Of a DNA stretch of 64,000 nt, positions 26,291 to 36,494 are shown in pieces. The DNA is from CAVQSS01 sp963746605 (GTDB lineage: Bacteria > Desulfobacterota > RBG-13-43-22). Within the stretch, counting starts at the first letter, position 1, and every line of letters begins with the position of its first letter. The stretch covers positions 62,001 to 126,000 of the forward strand of contig CAVVCH010000052.1 of NCBI GenBank assembly GCA_963746605.1, given 5' to 3'. A model generated the notes under the pieces. That model was not told the DNA's origin. It did not search any database and was given only the letters and a program-made list of their open reading frames with translations. The position numbers were made by a program, and so were the translations under genes.

Positions 26291-26332
26291 TAATCCACAG
26301 TGGGCAGGGTGTCCCCTACCCACTGTGGATTA
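26291..26332 (-). terminator. Strong hairpin directly after flagellin
   Basis: Perfect 14-bp arms TAATCCACAGTGGG and CCCACTGTGGATTA enclose 14 bases that can pair further (AGGG with CCCT). It begins four bases after the flagellin stop codon. No T-tract follows on the minus strand, so it may stabilise the fliC mRNA 3' end rather than be a classical terminator. Confidence 0.75.
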
Positions 26333-26335
26333 CGA

Positions 26336-27167
26336 TTACTTGAGCAGGCTGAGTACGTTCTGGGGCATCATGTTGGCCTGGGCCAGCATGGCCGTACCGG
26401 CTTGGAGCAAGATCTGGTTTTTGGTAAAAGTCACCATTTCAGCCGCCATATCTACATCACGAATAGCGGACTGGGAGGCGGATATATTTTCAATCGATAC
26501 CGCCAGGTTGGCAGAGGCATAATCCAATACGGCTTTGGGCCGCACCGATTTCGCCTAAGACGAGGTTCACTGAACTGAGAGAGCTATTGATAGCTCGTTA
26601 TGGCACGCCTGCGCACTAACCATAGAGCTCAGATTGATGGTACTGAGCCCTAAGTTACTGGAAAGCAAGCCAGATGAAGTACTAATGGAAATCCGATCTT
26701 CCGCGGCTATGCTGGCCGGATCCAATCTGGAAGGTCATGCTCAATGTTCCACTCAGCAGGTTCGTAGTGCCGTATTTAGTGTCGTTGGCGATACGATCGA
26801 TTTCAGCCAGCAGCTTCGAGGCTTCTGCTTGTAAACCATCCCGACCAGTTTGATCCACGTTGCTGGAAGCAGCCGAAGTAGCCAGTTCCTTCAATCGTTC
26901 GATGATCGATTCGATCTGGGTGGCTCCTCCTTCGGCCATCTGCAAAAGGGCATTGCCTTGGGTAACATTTAGCTGAGCTACCTGAAGCCCTCTAACCTCC
27001 ATCCTTAAATTGTTGGCGATGGAAAGACCGGCGACATCGTCCTTGGCCTTATTGATCCGTAAACCGGAAGACAATCTTTCAATAGACGTCCCCATGCGGT
27101 TATCGGTTTGGGTTAACAGCCGGTGAGCATTCAAAGCCGCGATATTGGTGTTGATTCGAAGTGCCAT
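26336..27167 (-). pseudogene. fliC: Flagellin FliC, multiply frameshifted
   Basis: The first frame (26682-27167) is a classical flagellin N-terminus ('LRINTNIAALNAHRLL', 'SIERLSSGLRINKAKDDVAG'). The reading then moves through other frames: 'AAEDRISISTSSGLLSSNLG', 'STINLSSMVSAQA', then 'VNLVLGEIGAAQSRI', and at last 'LDYASANLAVSIENISAS' to 'AQANMMPQNVLSLLK'. At least three to four indels lie between 26525 and 26720. The joined protein is about 277 residues with a very short variable centre. 'ggaggaatgaatc' precedes the ATG. Confidence 0.85.
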
Positions 27168-27234
27168 GATTCATTCCTCCTTGATGTTAATTTTGGCATC
27201 CTTGCCTGAAATGTTTTTAGATCTTAAACGATTT

Positions 27235-29165
27235 TTAAAAAGTTAAATTGTGTCGGGTAATGCTTTCCTCTCCTCCTTTCCCCTTGGGTTTTGTTGTCGC
27301 TTTGATCCACTTATCGTCAGAACAGGGAAAAACTTTAGGATTTTCTGGGAGGATGGGGGATCGCTTAGCGGCCGGCAGCGGAAAGGAAATGAGGGTAAGG
27401 GTGGTTGGCGAGGCCTTCTTCAAGGCGGAAAGGTCTGCTTCTAACCGTTGCAGGGTGGATGGCAGGTTCCCTATTTCTTTGGCTTTGACCACGATTTGCT
27501 CCAATATTTCCTGGTAGGGTGAAGCGAGAAGCCGACATGAAGGGCTTGAATAGCCAGTGTGGGCTTTCCCTCCTGATCAAGTGCCCCGGCAATCTGGAAG
27601 AAAAGTTCTCCCAAATCCTGGAGACTTTGGATGGTAACATCCCGATTTAAATACAGTAATTCCAGGAGTTCATCACACACCTTCACCAGTCCTTCCACCT
27701 CCCCTGCCTGAAGGAAAAGGTCACTAAAGAAGAGCCGGACATCCACTAATTGGTGATCCAAAGCCAAGGCCTGGTTAAAATATTCGAGGGCCTGGTGATG
27801 GTTTTTCTGCTGATAAAAAACAAGTCCAAGATTAATCAGGGCCTCCAATCGATCGGGGTTCAGTTCCAAAGCCTGCCGGAGGGCCTCTTCGGCTTCGGCC
27901 CATCGCTCCAGTTTTCGCAAACAAAGGCCCAGGTTGGAAAACATTATGTCCGAAGCCGCCCCCTTCTGAGCCGCCCTCTGAAAATAATTCACGGCCTCTG
28001 AAAATTGATTATCCTCCAAGGCCAGCAAGCCTAAGAGTTCTAAAGGTTTGGAATTGTCAGGATCCCGAGCCAGATACGTTTCCCACACCATCCCGGCCTG
28101 TTCTCTCATTCCTAAGTGTTTATAGCATTCGCATAAAGCATGGAATTGACCATAAGCAAATTGTTCCTGATTCACGGGAAAAATACTTAACCCCAGGGGT
28201 AATTCCAGTGATCGGCGGAGTGGAAAACAGGCGCATTCATAATCTCCAGCCAGGAAATAACTCTCTCCCAATTCATATTGAACCATAGGATCATCGGGAT
28301 GTTCGACGACCAATTTCTGGAATAAAAGCTTCGCTTCCGAAAACAGATTAAGTTTTAAGTAAAATTGACCCAAAAGTATGGCACTTTGAAGAAAAAAGGC
28401 TTTTTCCCTTTTTTGAATAGTCGGATTTTCTGTTATTTTTTGAATGTGTTCGATCGCCTCCTGATAACGGCCCTGTCCGGCCAGGGTGCGGGCCCCATAA
28501 TAGCGACTGAATAAATCATTGGGATTCTTTTCTATATCCGCTTCCAATATGGCCCAGTTACGTTCGAATTTCCTTTTGATAGTTGTTGGATCGTTATATC
28601 CGGTATGCCGAATCCGCATTGGGAGGTATTCAAGGGGAATCCTTAAGCGCTGGAGGCTAAAAACGACTTGCTCGTGGACCCGCCCTTCAAATAGCACCCC
28701 CGGTTTCTTCGGGAAAAGGCGCATCTGATAAAAAGAGGTAACTCCTTCCTGAAGAGCATGGCTTTGAACAATAAAATAATATGCCCTTGTTCGATAGGGG
28801 TGAAGCTGGGATTTAATTTGACGGAGTTTTTCAATTTCTTCTGGATCGATCCGGTCATCGGCATCCAGCCAAAGGATATAATGGCCGGTGGCCCGCCGGA
28901 TCGATTCGTTCCGGGCGGCACTGAAATCATTTGTCCAGGGAAATTCAAAGACCTTGGCTCCCATCTGCAGGGCAATTTCTCGAGTATTATCCGTCGATCC
29001 GGTATCCACAATGATGATTTCATCAACAACATCTTTTATACTTTCCAGACATTGGGGCAAAAACGCCTCTTCGTTTTTCACGATCATGCAAAGGGAAATG
29101 GTAGAAGGACTTTTCTTTTTCGCAGTCGGCAAATTATTACGATTCCTTTTCTCTTTCTTAGCCAT
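27235..29165 (-). CDS. Family 2 glycosyltransferase with TPR repeats, 3' frameshifted
   Basis: The intact main frame (27471-29165, 564 residues) has an N-terminal GT-A glycosyltransferase of family 2 ('SLCMIVKNEEAFLPQCLESI', 'IIIVDTGSTDNTREIA', 'YILWLDADDRIDPEEI') and then about seven TPR units. Near 27518 the frame breaks; the next frame continues plausibly as 'YQEILEQIVVKAKEIGNL' to 27235, so the true protein may be about 640 residues. The position immediately upstream of fliC suggests flagellin or other surface-protein glycosylation (inference). It has no membrane helix, so it should be cytoplasmic. Confidence 0.85.
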
Positions 29166-29183
29166 TTATCTTGTGCCTTTCAA

Positions 29184-31355
29184 TTATCCCCTCAAAATTG
29201 CTGTACAGGTGGGTTTGGGGGTGTTTTTGTCCGGTTCGATGACACCTGAGCCAGCTAACCGGGCCAGGTCGGCAATCACTTGGTCGATGCCATCGGTGGC
29301 GGGCGCCAGCCTTTTTATTTGCTCATAGGCCCGCAGCGCCACATCGAACCTCGCAAGTTTGATCGCGCAATCGCCCAGTGTGCGGACCGCTCCAACATCA
29401 TGCGGGTCGAGACACAGGGCGCGGTTCACATAGTCGGTGGCTCGGTTATAATCTTCCTGATACAGGTATAAGCTGGCCAGATTGTTTAGTAAGTCTAAAC
29501 TTTGGGGGTCTATTTTCAAACCGTCGCTGAAAGCAATCTCGGCCTGTTGGAGCTGGTTAGCCATAAAGTAGCTGTAGCCCAGGTCGTTCCACAGTGATAC
29601 AGCCGCATCACTAGTCTGATTAAGATTGAGTGCCTCAGTCAATAGTTGAATCGCCTTTTCCCAATTACCGGCAGCTAGTTCAGACTGAACCATTTTTTCC
29701 AATCTGCCAATGGGGGCCACCGTATCTTCTGCTTCTTCGTGGGGGGAAGTATTGATGAGTATTGGAATCCCGTCTCTGGGAGGAAGCGGGATATAATATT
29801 TCGACAAATCTTTTGTGTCAATATTGATGGTATAATTGGCGCCATAGGGTAAATTTTTTGGGAGTTTCCATTTTTTCTTGAATATTTCCCAATTACGCTC
29901 CAGGCTTTGCTGATAATTAATCCCGGCTCCTTTGAATGTTTGACTGCCCGTATGGTGGATGAAGGCATCCTGCGCGATGCAGGCCTTATAACCGGCGGCC
30001 GCCGCTCGCATGCAAAAATCGTCATCTTCAAAATTGCCGCTACCGAATTGTTCATCCAATCCGCCGATTCGGTCAATGACTGCGCGTTTAGCCAGCAAAC
30101 AGAACCCAACAACCCTCTGAAATTCCATGGTTTGTCCCGTATGTTCAACAGACCACTTTTTGGCAAAGTGGTGCATTTCTTCAAGACTCTGGTAAAAAGC
30201 CCCCTTGACTTGCTGTGGTCCTGAAACATAGTTGGAAACCGGGCCGACAATACCCGCTTCTAAATATTTTTCAAATACCAGTAACATCCGAGCCAGCCAC
30301 CCTTCGGTCACGACAGTGTCATTGTTAAGCAACAACAAGTAATTTCCGCCGGCCAAGGCCAGCCCTTGGTTATTGCCGGCGGCGAACCCCAGATTCTCTT
30401 TGTTTTCAATAAGTCTATAATTAGGATTCTGCCGAATCATTTTTCTTAACCATGTAACCGTGCCATCCGTGGAGGCATTGTCAACGAAAATGATTTCATG
30501 ATTTTCCGAGGTATGCCTCTGGATACTCTTCACACACTTTTTCGTATCTTCAAGCTGATTGAATGTAAGGATGACGATGGACGTCTTATTCGCTATGTAG
30601 GTATGATCGGTCAAGCTGTCCCTGAGCACAGGGGGCAACGCGAGAATCGGCTGTTTAACGGCTTGCCTGTAAGCGGGCGGATGTGTTGGGTGTAGATTTA
30701 ACAATAAGTTATCAGTATCCCAAGCTTTCCAAACCGATTGAAACCAGTCAGGCTGTATCTCGTGGGAATGACTGAACGTCGTTATTTTTTTTCTGACTTG
30801 TTCATCGCTTCTTGCATAGCTTAGGTGGTGGCAGAATCCGATTTCCGGCGGAATCATCCCATGGCTATTGCTCCCCACATTGCGGTTTTCTTCAAATCTC
30901 ACCCCGCCGGTTTTTACAAAAACTACCGGTTTGAATGGTTCTCGAGGTTCTATTTTAAACAAGGGAGATTTCCAATAGGTATCCCATGTCATATGCCAGC
31001 ATTTTATTTCTGGATGCTTTCTGACAAAGATCATCATGTTTCTTAGCTGGACAGAATCGTAAATCTCATCAGCATCCACGACAAAGCAATAATCAAGTCC
31101 CTCTTTTTCAATAAGTTGGAGTCCGGCATTGCGTTGATCGGCCTCATTGTCCCATGTGCCATGGATGATTTGTATTTTTCTGTCGGTATCAGGGTAGTCT
31201 TGAATACACCTTAAGGTGCTGGTGTTATCCGAACGGTTACCATGCCAAGGTTTGTCCCCGATCAAGAAAAATATCTTGTCACAACAGCTATAAACCGAAG
31301 AGAGTGATTGATGGAGCCAAGTATCATCATCATATACACGAGTAGACAGCCGCAA
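29184..31355 (-). CDS. Two-domain glycosyltransferase with C-terminal TPR repeats
   Basis: The 723-residue protein has two GT2-type modules. The first (about 1-230) has the metal-site-like 'CFVVDADEIYD'. The second (about 255-500) has 'TSIVILTFNQLEDTKKCVKS', 'IIFVDNASTDGTVTWL', 'YLLLLNNDTVVTEGWL' and 'FEDDDFCMRAAAAGY'. TPR repeats fill about 570-700 ('LWNDLGYSYFMANQLQQAEI'). The start lies inside the end of the methyltransferase gene, so coupled expression is likely. Cytosolic flagellin glycosyltransferases often join GT2 and TPR parts; the substrate here is not known. Confidence 0.85.
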   Translation of the reverse strand: MRLSTRVYDDDTWLHQSLSSVYSCCDKIFFLIGDKPWHGNRSDNTSTLRCIQDYPDTDRKIQIIHGTWDNEADQRNAGLQLIEKEGLDYCFVVDADEIYDSVQLRNMMIFVRKHPEIKCWHMTWDTYWKSPLFKIEPREPFKPVVFVKTGGVRFEENRNVGSNSHGMIPPEIGFCHHLSYARSDEQVRKKITTFSHSHEIQPDWFQSVWKAWDTDNLLLNLHPTHPPAYRQAVKQPILALPPVLRDSLTDHTYIANKTSIVILTFNQLEDTKKCVKSIQRHTSENHEIIFVDNASTDGTVTWLRKMIRQNPNYRLIENKENLGFAAGNNQGLALAGGNYLLLLNNDTVVTEGWLARMLLVFEKYLEAGIVGPVSNYVSGPQQVKGAFYQSLEEMHHFAKKWSVEHTGQTMEFQRVVGFCLLAKRAVIDRIGGLDEQFGSGNFEDDDFCMRAAAAGYKACIAQDAFIHHTGSQTFKGAGINYQQSLERNWEIFKKKWKLPKNLPYGANYTINIDTKDLSKYYIPLPPRDGIPILINTSPHEEAEDTVAPIGRLEKMVQSELAAGNWEKAIQLLTEALNLNQTSDAAVSLWNDLGYSYFMANQLQQAEIAFSDGLKIDPQSLDLLNNLASLYLYQEDYNRATDYVNRALCLDPHDVGAVRTLGDCAIKLARFDVALRAYEQIKRLAPATDGIDQVIADLARLAGSGVIEPDKNTPKPTCTAILRG

Positions 31356-32523
31356 AAGATTTCGTTGTTAATGTTATTGGGTCGCTTTCAAATGGCTTTT
31401 TTGCCTGTACATTAATGTTTACAGGATTCCTTTCATTCCCCCATTGCAGCAATTCGATATGCGTAATCTCAAATCCTGCATTTTCAAGCAATTTCTTTAC
31501 CTTTTTCTTGGTAAATAGATCTTTGTGCAATCCGCCGATTTTATCTGCCTCACCATATTCTCCATGTGTATAACGCATGGCCTCTTCAAGATCAAAAATC
31601 TTTCGGGTATTTCCATTTGTTTGTGCAATATAGGCTTTAATAACTTCATCAAAATCAGGAATGGAATCAATTTTAATAACACCTCCTTGCTTTAAAATAC
31701 GATGCCATTCAGTCAAAGCCTTTTCTTGCTCGAATGCATAAAGATGCTCAAAGACAGCATTTAAATAGATTTCATCGACACAATTGTCATCAAAGAGACT
31801 TAAGTCATTGATATCAAGCTGCAAATCAGCTTCTGGCCTGTATAGATCGATATTAATATAGCCTGGCAATATTCTCGCTCCACAGCCTAAGTGTAATTTT
31901 CTTATATTAGTCTTTGAAATTTTTTCTTTGTCTCTCGTGGTTTTGTCGTCAAGATATTCCTTGATGGGTATTTCATCAGTGATGTACCAAATGGATGTTT
32001 TGAGATGCAGTTTTACATTTTCGCCAAAAATCTCATCTACTGCCCGTTTGATTTCCATGGAATGAGAATAGTCATGCCCACAAAGCATTCCTCCCGGCCT
32101 TAATAGGGGAATTGATAACTGTATATCCATTTTGACATTTTCATAGGAATGGCCGCCATCTACAAAAATTAAATCAAATTTTTTGTTAAGTATCTTAAGA
32201 ATATCTTGACTATTTCCAATTATCAGCTCGATTTTCTTGCCCAATAATTCATGTATGTTCTTTATGTAAGTAGAAGCCAGATCTGCGGTGGAAAGAGTAT
32301 TGCCAAAATCGCCAACAAATGAATCGATATCTAACAAGGAACCTTTTATGTTCTTGCCTATGACAAAAGAAGAACGGCCCTTGTAGCAACCAATTTGCAG
32401 AGCATTCTTCGCATTTGCAGCTTGGCTACCCAGAAACGCCAGTTCATCTTCGCTCATCCAGCCATCAATTTTCAGAGCTTCGGCTAATCCTAATATGTTA
32501 AACATATCAAACCCTCCCTGCAC
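31330..32523 (-). CDS. Tandem SAM-dependent methyltransferase (two domains)
   Basis: The 397-residue protein has an N-terminal Methyltransf_24-like domain ('ALQIGCYKGRSSFVIGKNI', 'FDLIFVDGGHSYENVKMDI', 'GGMLCGHDYSHSMEI') and a C-terminal class I domain ('KLHLGCGARILPGYINIDLY', 'EIYLNAVFEHLYAFEQEKAL'). The gene is visibly more AT-rich than its neighbours, with Lys/Asn/Ile-rich codons, which suggests later acquisition. It is first in a row with two glycosyltransferases and fliC, so a role in making or modifying a glycan is likely but unproven. Confidence 0.85.
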   Translation of the reverse strand: MQGGFDMFNILGLAEALKIDGWMSEDELAFLGSQAANAKNALQIGCYKGRSSFVIGKNIKGSLLDIDSFVGDFGNTLSTADLASTYIKNIHELLGKKIELIIGNSQDILKILNKKFDLIFVDGGHSYENVKMDIQLSIPLLRPGGMLCGHDYSHSMEIKRAVDEIFGENVKLHLKTSIWYITDEIPIKEYLDDKTTRDKEKISKTNIRKLHLGCGARILPGYINIDLYRPEADLQLDINDLSLFDDNCVDEIYLNAVFEHLYAFEQEKALTEWHRILKQGGVIKIDSIPDFDEVIKAYIAQTNGNTRKIFDLEEAMRYTHGEYGEADKIGGLHKDLFTKKKVKKLLENAGFEITHIELLQWGNERNPVNINVQAKKPFESDPITLTTKSFAAVYSCI

Positions 32524-33277
32524 TCTATCTTGCTATGATAGAGCAATATTGATGCCATTTTAAATCGCAACCCAAGATATTGATCATAGACACCTTTAGA
32601 GACGTCTTAATATCAGTTGATATTGATATTCATGCGATATACCGACCATTGACCTGCTTTAGAAGGCCAACAAATTAAATTACCTACGTATTTTAGGCGT
32701 TCTAGTATTCATGAGGATTATTTTTCCGGCCTGGTCGGCAATTCCTTCCCAGAGCTTGTGTTCTCCCGCTAGATTTACAGCATATTATCTCTCATCCTTA
32801 GCTATACCAACCCCGGCAACATAAAACGGACGGGGAACCCCTGGTTTCGATGTTTATAAGCGAATTCAATTGTCCTATAATCTTTGGTTCCATCCTGTTG
32901 TTACCATCTCGCAAAAATCTTACCTGAATTGCCAGAGGATTACCGGGGAAGGTTTTTTCCTTTAACCACAGGCGGACCTCGACAGTTAAGGAAAATCTCA
33001 CCGCAAAGGCGCGAAAAAGCCAAAGGAAAAATTCTTCAAACAGCGGACGTTAGGTGCGGCTCGAAGGGCCGGAAGGTAGGCCGCCTGGCCGGCTCGGCAA
33101 GGCCTCAGGACAGGAAGTTTTTGGAGCAGAGGAAACATTTACTGTCAACTATTTGACTAGATATGGAAAGAAATTAGAATATTATTTTTCTTTTTGATCC
33201 TATTTTGCCCTTTATCAAGTTATCGTCTACTTGCTCCATTCCAAGTCATATTCTTGTCAATTAAGAACAGAAGTCAG
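32524..33277. other. Long intergenic region with a GC-rich fragment
   Basis: About 750 bases without a supported gene. The first 300 are AT-rich, like the adjoining methyltransferase gene. Near 32960-33020 the text 'ttaaccacaggcgga' and 'accgcaaaggcgcgaaa' resembles the degenerate 'ACCGCAAAGGCGCAAAG' extragenic repeats of several Desulfobacterota and Geobacter-type genomes, and a GC-rich patch follows to 33120. I see no tRNA and no transposase fragment. Confidence 0.4.
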
Positions 33278-33286
33278 TGGTATAAT
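33278..33286 (+). promoter_or_regulatory. Extended -10 promoter candidate for the thioredoxin/DsbD-like gene
   Basis: TGGTATAAT (TG-N-TATAAT) is a perfect extended -10 element, 74 bases before the ATG at 33360. A TTGTCA upstream is too far (21 bases) to be a normal -35. Extended -10 promoters do not need one. Confidence 0.55.
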
Positions 33287-33359
33287 ACGATAAAAATAAT
33301 GAGGTGCGGGGGAAGTAACGTAAGGACTGATACCTGAGCCGGAATTATAGCGAAACGCT

Positions 33360-34565
33360 ATGTCGAAAAGACTTTTTCTGTTATCTTCTGCCATCCTCGC
33401 CTTTTGGTGTATGGCCTGGGGCTGGCCTTTATATGCCCAGACCGCCAATAAACCGGTTTCTATTTATCTCTTCTGGACGGAATATTGTCCCCATTGCACC
33501 AAGGAGAAGGAGTTTCTGGCCAGGCTGCAACGTACCGACAAAGATATCAAGGTTGTGGCCCTGGAGGTATCCACCAGCCAAGAGCATCTCGAATTACTTA
33601 AGAAAGTCGGAAAGGAACTGAATGTCGATATCCCCGGTGTGCCGTTTACCGTTATTGGTAATCAATATGTGGTAGGCTGGCAAGATGACCAGACCACCGG
33701 CCGGGTCATCGAGAAGGCCATCCAGGAAATGCGGGACCGTGTGCTCCCCGACGTGGTGACGAGACTCCTAGCCGCAACGGCGCCTGCCCTGCCGGCTTCG
33801 ACGGACAAAAAGCCGATCCCGGAGACCTTGACCCTGCCCTTCTACGGCGAGATCCAGCTCAAATACCTGTCCCTGTGCTTGCTAACCATCATCATCGGTT
33901 TATTGGACGGCTTTAATCCCTGCGCCATGTGGGCTCTTCCTTATCAATCTGCTGCTGGGGATGGGGGACCGGAGGAAAATGTGGATCCTGGGGAGCGCCT
34001 TTATCCTTGTTTCGGGAGCCGTTTACTTCCTGTTTATGACCGCCTGGTTGAATGTCCTGCTTTTTTTTGGATTTATTTTTTGGATCCGGATACTTATCGG
34101 TCTGGTGGCCCTATTCGCCGGGAGCTACAATCTGAAAGAATATTGTACCAACACCGCCGGGACGTGTACGTTGAGCGTGGGATACCGCCGCCAACGCACC
34201 ATGGAGCGGATCAAGGAGATCCTTCAAACCCGGAAATTCTGGTGGGCACTGATCGGGATCGTACTCCTGGCGTTCATGGTCAATCTGGTGGAATTAATCT
34301 GCTCGGCAGGATTCCCAGTGGTCTATCTCCAAATCCTAAGTATGACGCCCCTGCCGTTCTGGCAATACTACCTCTATATCCTGCTCTATATCGTAATTTT
34401 CATGCTCGACGATATGGTGGTCTTTGTGGCGGCCATGATCACCCTGCAAATGCTGGGTGTTACCACGCGCTACAAGCGCGGCTCGGCCATTTAATCGGCG
34501 GCCTGCTGATGCTGGTTATCGGAGTGTTGCTGATATTCAGGCCGGGCTGGCTGTTGTTTAGTTAG
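33360..34565 (+). pseudogene. Thioredoxin-fold plus DsbD/CcdA-like membrane protein, two frameshifts
   Basis: The protein starts with a signal peptide ('AILAFWCMAWGWPLYAQ'), then a periplasmic thioredoxin-like domain with a CPHC active site in 'WTEYCPHCTKEKEFLARL' and cis-Pro region 'IPGVPFTVIG'. A membrane part begins 'LDGFNPCAMWAL', the NPC motif of the DsbD/CcdA family. Near 33938 one base is missing; the next frame carries 'INLLLGMGDRRKMWILGSAF' and several helices. Near 34475 the first frame is restored ('HLIGGLLMLVIGVLLIF'). The joined protein would be a redox relay across the inner membrane. Two compensating indels fit sequence error as well as decay. Confidence 0.75.
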
Positions 34566-35146
34566 GGTTTTTTCTGGACCCAGGAACCGTCCCCTTTTTG
34601 TATCCACCAGCCCGGGGAAGCCGATTGTTGCCATTTTTCGGCAAAGATGCGCTGCACCTTGATCAACTGATCGGGGGAGATGTTCATCGATTTGGCCACC
34701 TCCAGATAGAGGGCCCGGCGGTCCCGGTTTTCGGAGTCGACCAGCGGCTTGGCTTCATTTTTCTCAGCCGGAGACAAATTATTTAGATCCCGAATCTCCA
34801 GCCAGCCCTGATTGTTTTCCCCCACCGCCCCTTTTTGGTACAAAGGGGCCAGTCTGGGAAAGCGTTCCCGAATCTGATTCTTGAGGGCCGAGACAGCCGG
34901 ACTCTCCGGTTCTTTTTGCGCCCAGGCCGTTCCCGTAAAAGACCAGCCGCTCAGCCATTGCCTCAAAGCGCCTTGCGGAGAGGCTGGGACCGGCGTGGCG
35001 GGCTGGTCTCTCCGGATGTCATCGACAATGTCTCCGGCCCTGCGCTCCACCTCTTTGGCCGGGAAATAGACATTGACCGTCACGCAGGCCATGAGCAGGG
35101 AAAGGCTCCAGAAAAGGATCCCGAATCGAATCTTATTGCGCCTCAT
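34562..35146 (-). CDS. YdbL-like DUF1318 lipoprotein
   Basis: The 194-residue protein has a lipoprotein signal ('WSLSLLMACVTVNVYFPAKE') with the lipobox Cys followed by the DUF1318 hallmark 'VTVNVYFPAKEVE'. The C-terminal half is helical with 'SALKNQIRERFPRLAPLYQK'. In enterobacteria ydbL follows ydbH and ynbE, genes tied to outer-membrane phospholipid transport. Here it overlaps the end of a YdbH-like gene by 14 bases, which supports the same operon. It converges with the thioredoxin/DsbD-like gene. Confidence 0.8.
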   Translation of the reverse strand: MRRNKIRFGILFWSLSLLMACVTVNVYFPAKEVERRAGDIVDDIRRDQPATPVPASPQGALRQWLSGWSFTGTAWAQKEPESPAVSALKNQIRERFPRLAPLYQKGAVGENNQGWLEIRDLNNLSPAEKNEAKPLVDSENRDRRALYLEVAKSMNISPDQLIKVQRIFAEKWQQSASPGWWIQKGDGSWVQKKP

Positions 35147-36225
35147 TTTTTTCTCCTTGTGTTTTATTATTTTTTATTCTGCGGATCCGTTCCAGCATAT
35201 CCGAAAAATCAATCTCATTTTCCGGATTTCGATTGATCACGTCGATACCGATCAGCCCGGGCTTGCGGACCAGATATTCCAGACCGTCCTCAAAAATTGT
35301 CCCCCGCAGGGTGACACGGCCTTCGACCAGGGAGCAGGTCAATCCGATTTCCCGGTAGTTGTACTCCTGAAACCAACGATTGATCCCACTGCGCAACCCC
35401 CCCCAGTTCTCCCCAGCCGGTTCCCAGGAGACTGACGTTTTCAATGGCCTGGACATTAATATTTTTGGGGACCCCGGCCACTTCCTCGGTTCTTAAGGCC
35501 AGGTAAAAGCGCTCCGGAACCTTTGGACCCAAAGAAAGATTTTCTATCATCCCTTGCACGTACCCGCTGATCTTCCCAAAGGAAAACAACCGGGTCAGGG
35601 CTTCCAGGTTGAGGTGATCCAAAAGGATCTTCCCCTGGATGCGGCGTTCGCTATCGAAGGGTCGGACAACCCCCAAATCCACGGCCTTAACGGTACCATC
35701 GAAGACCTGGATCGTCAATTCCCCGGAAGCGGAGGTGCGTGATCGAGGTCCCTTTAAAGGACTGCTGAAATGTGACGGAACCCCCTTCGACGTTTTGGCA
35801 ACGAAAATTGACCCGACCTCCTTGATCGGGCCGGAAGACCCTTGAAAAGTTGGTCCCCGGAGAAAATTGAACGGGCGCCCTTCCCGTTCCACCCGGCCTG
35901 AACCGTTGCGTATTTCCCATTGACGGAGGAAGGAATCTTTTTCAGCCACTCCCGCCAATCCGCCCTTCCCTCGATTTTGAACAATCGCAAGGATCCCTGG
36001 GGGGAATCGAGGCACCCAAGGTGATTTTTTTGAATTTTGAACCTTTCACGCGGTCCCAGAAATCCATTCCACCGGTTGGATTCGGATGTCCAAGCCGGTG
36101 GTTCGCTGGACATAGCAGGAAAGGGAATCAGCAACCCAGGAAGCGTTGCAGGCCGGGAGGGTCAGCCCAAGGAGGATAAGCCCTAAGGCGGTTATTCTTT
36201 TGATGGAAGACGGGAAGGAATTCAT
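35133..36225 (-). pseudogene. YdbH/AsmA-like intermembrane protein, multiply frameshifted
   Basis: An ATG at 36225 opens a lipoprotein-like signal ('LGLILLGLTLPAC') and 'TTGLDIRIQPVEWISGTA'. The reading then crosses frames: 'SLRLFKIEGRADWREWLKKI', then 'LTIQVFDGTVKAVDLGVVRP', 'LEALTRLFSFGKISGYVQGM' and 'AIENVSLLGTGWGEL', and finally 'LRSGINRWFQEYNYREIGL' to 'FSDMLERIRRIK'. The last two parts look like the C-terminus of YdbH-type proteins. At least three indels are needed. The joined protein (about 360 residues) is much shorter than enterobacterial YdbH, so the N-terminal region may also be deleted. Confidence 0.65.
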
Positions 36226-36248
36226 CCGCTCGGGATGGGAAGGTATGT

Positions 36249-36494
36249 TTAGGACAGGACTAATTTAATCCCTTCGGCATTTCGCTCGATTTTGTCTCCC
36301 ACGGTGGTGGAACAGGCGGCGCAGAGGTATTCGTATTTATCCCCTTCGGGAAGGACCAGGAGCAGCCGTTTTCTGACCGGCATGGCCTGACGGCACTTCG
36401 GACAATAGAGGGCGCTGGCCTCAAACTGATCGTACTGAGCCTGTCTGCGGACGGTTCGTCCGGGGGGATTGAAGTAGGGATTTGATCTTTTCAT
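36249..36494 (-). CDS. Small zinc-ribbon protein
   Basis: The 81-residue protein has two CxxC pairs, 'LYCPKCRQAMPV' and 'YLCAACSTTVGD', separated by about 26 residues, which should bind one zinc. The N-terminus is basic. No family name is recognised. It lies just upstream of, and in the same direction as, the YdbH-like gene. Confidence 0.65.
   Translation of the reverse strand: MKRSNPYFNPPGRTVRRQAQYDQFEASALYCPKCRQAMPVRKRLLLVLPEGDKYEYLCAACSTTVGDKIERNAEGIKLVLS

Noticed and set aside
27168..27240. Sigma-28 or sigma-54 promoter for fliC
   Set aside because: TAAA and GCC elements are present but 18 bases apart instead of 15, and no GG-N10-GC pair fits, so I do not call a promoter.
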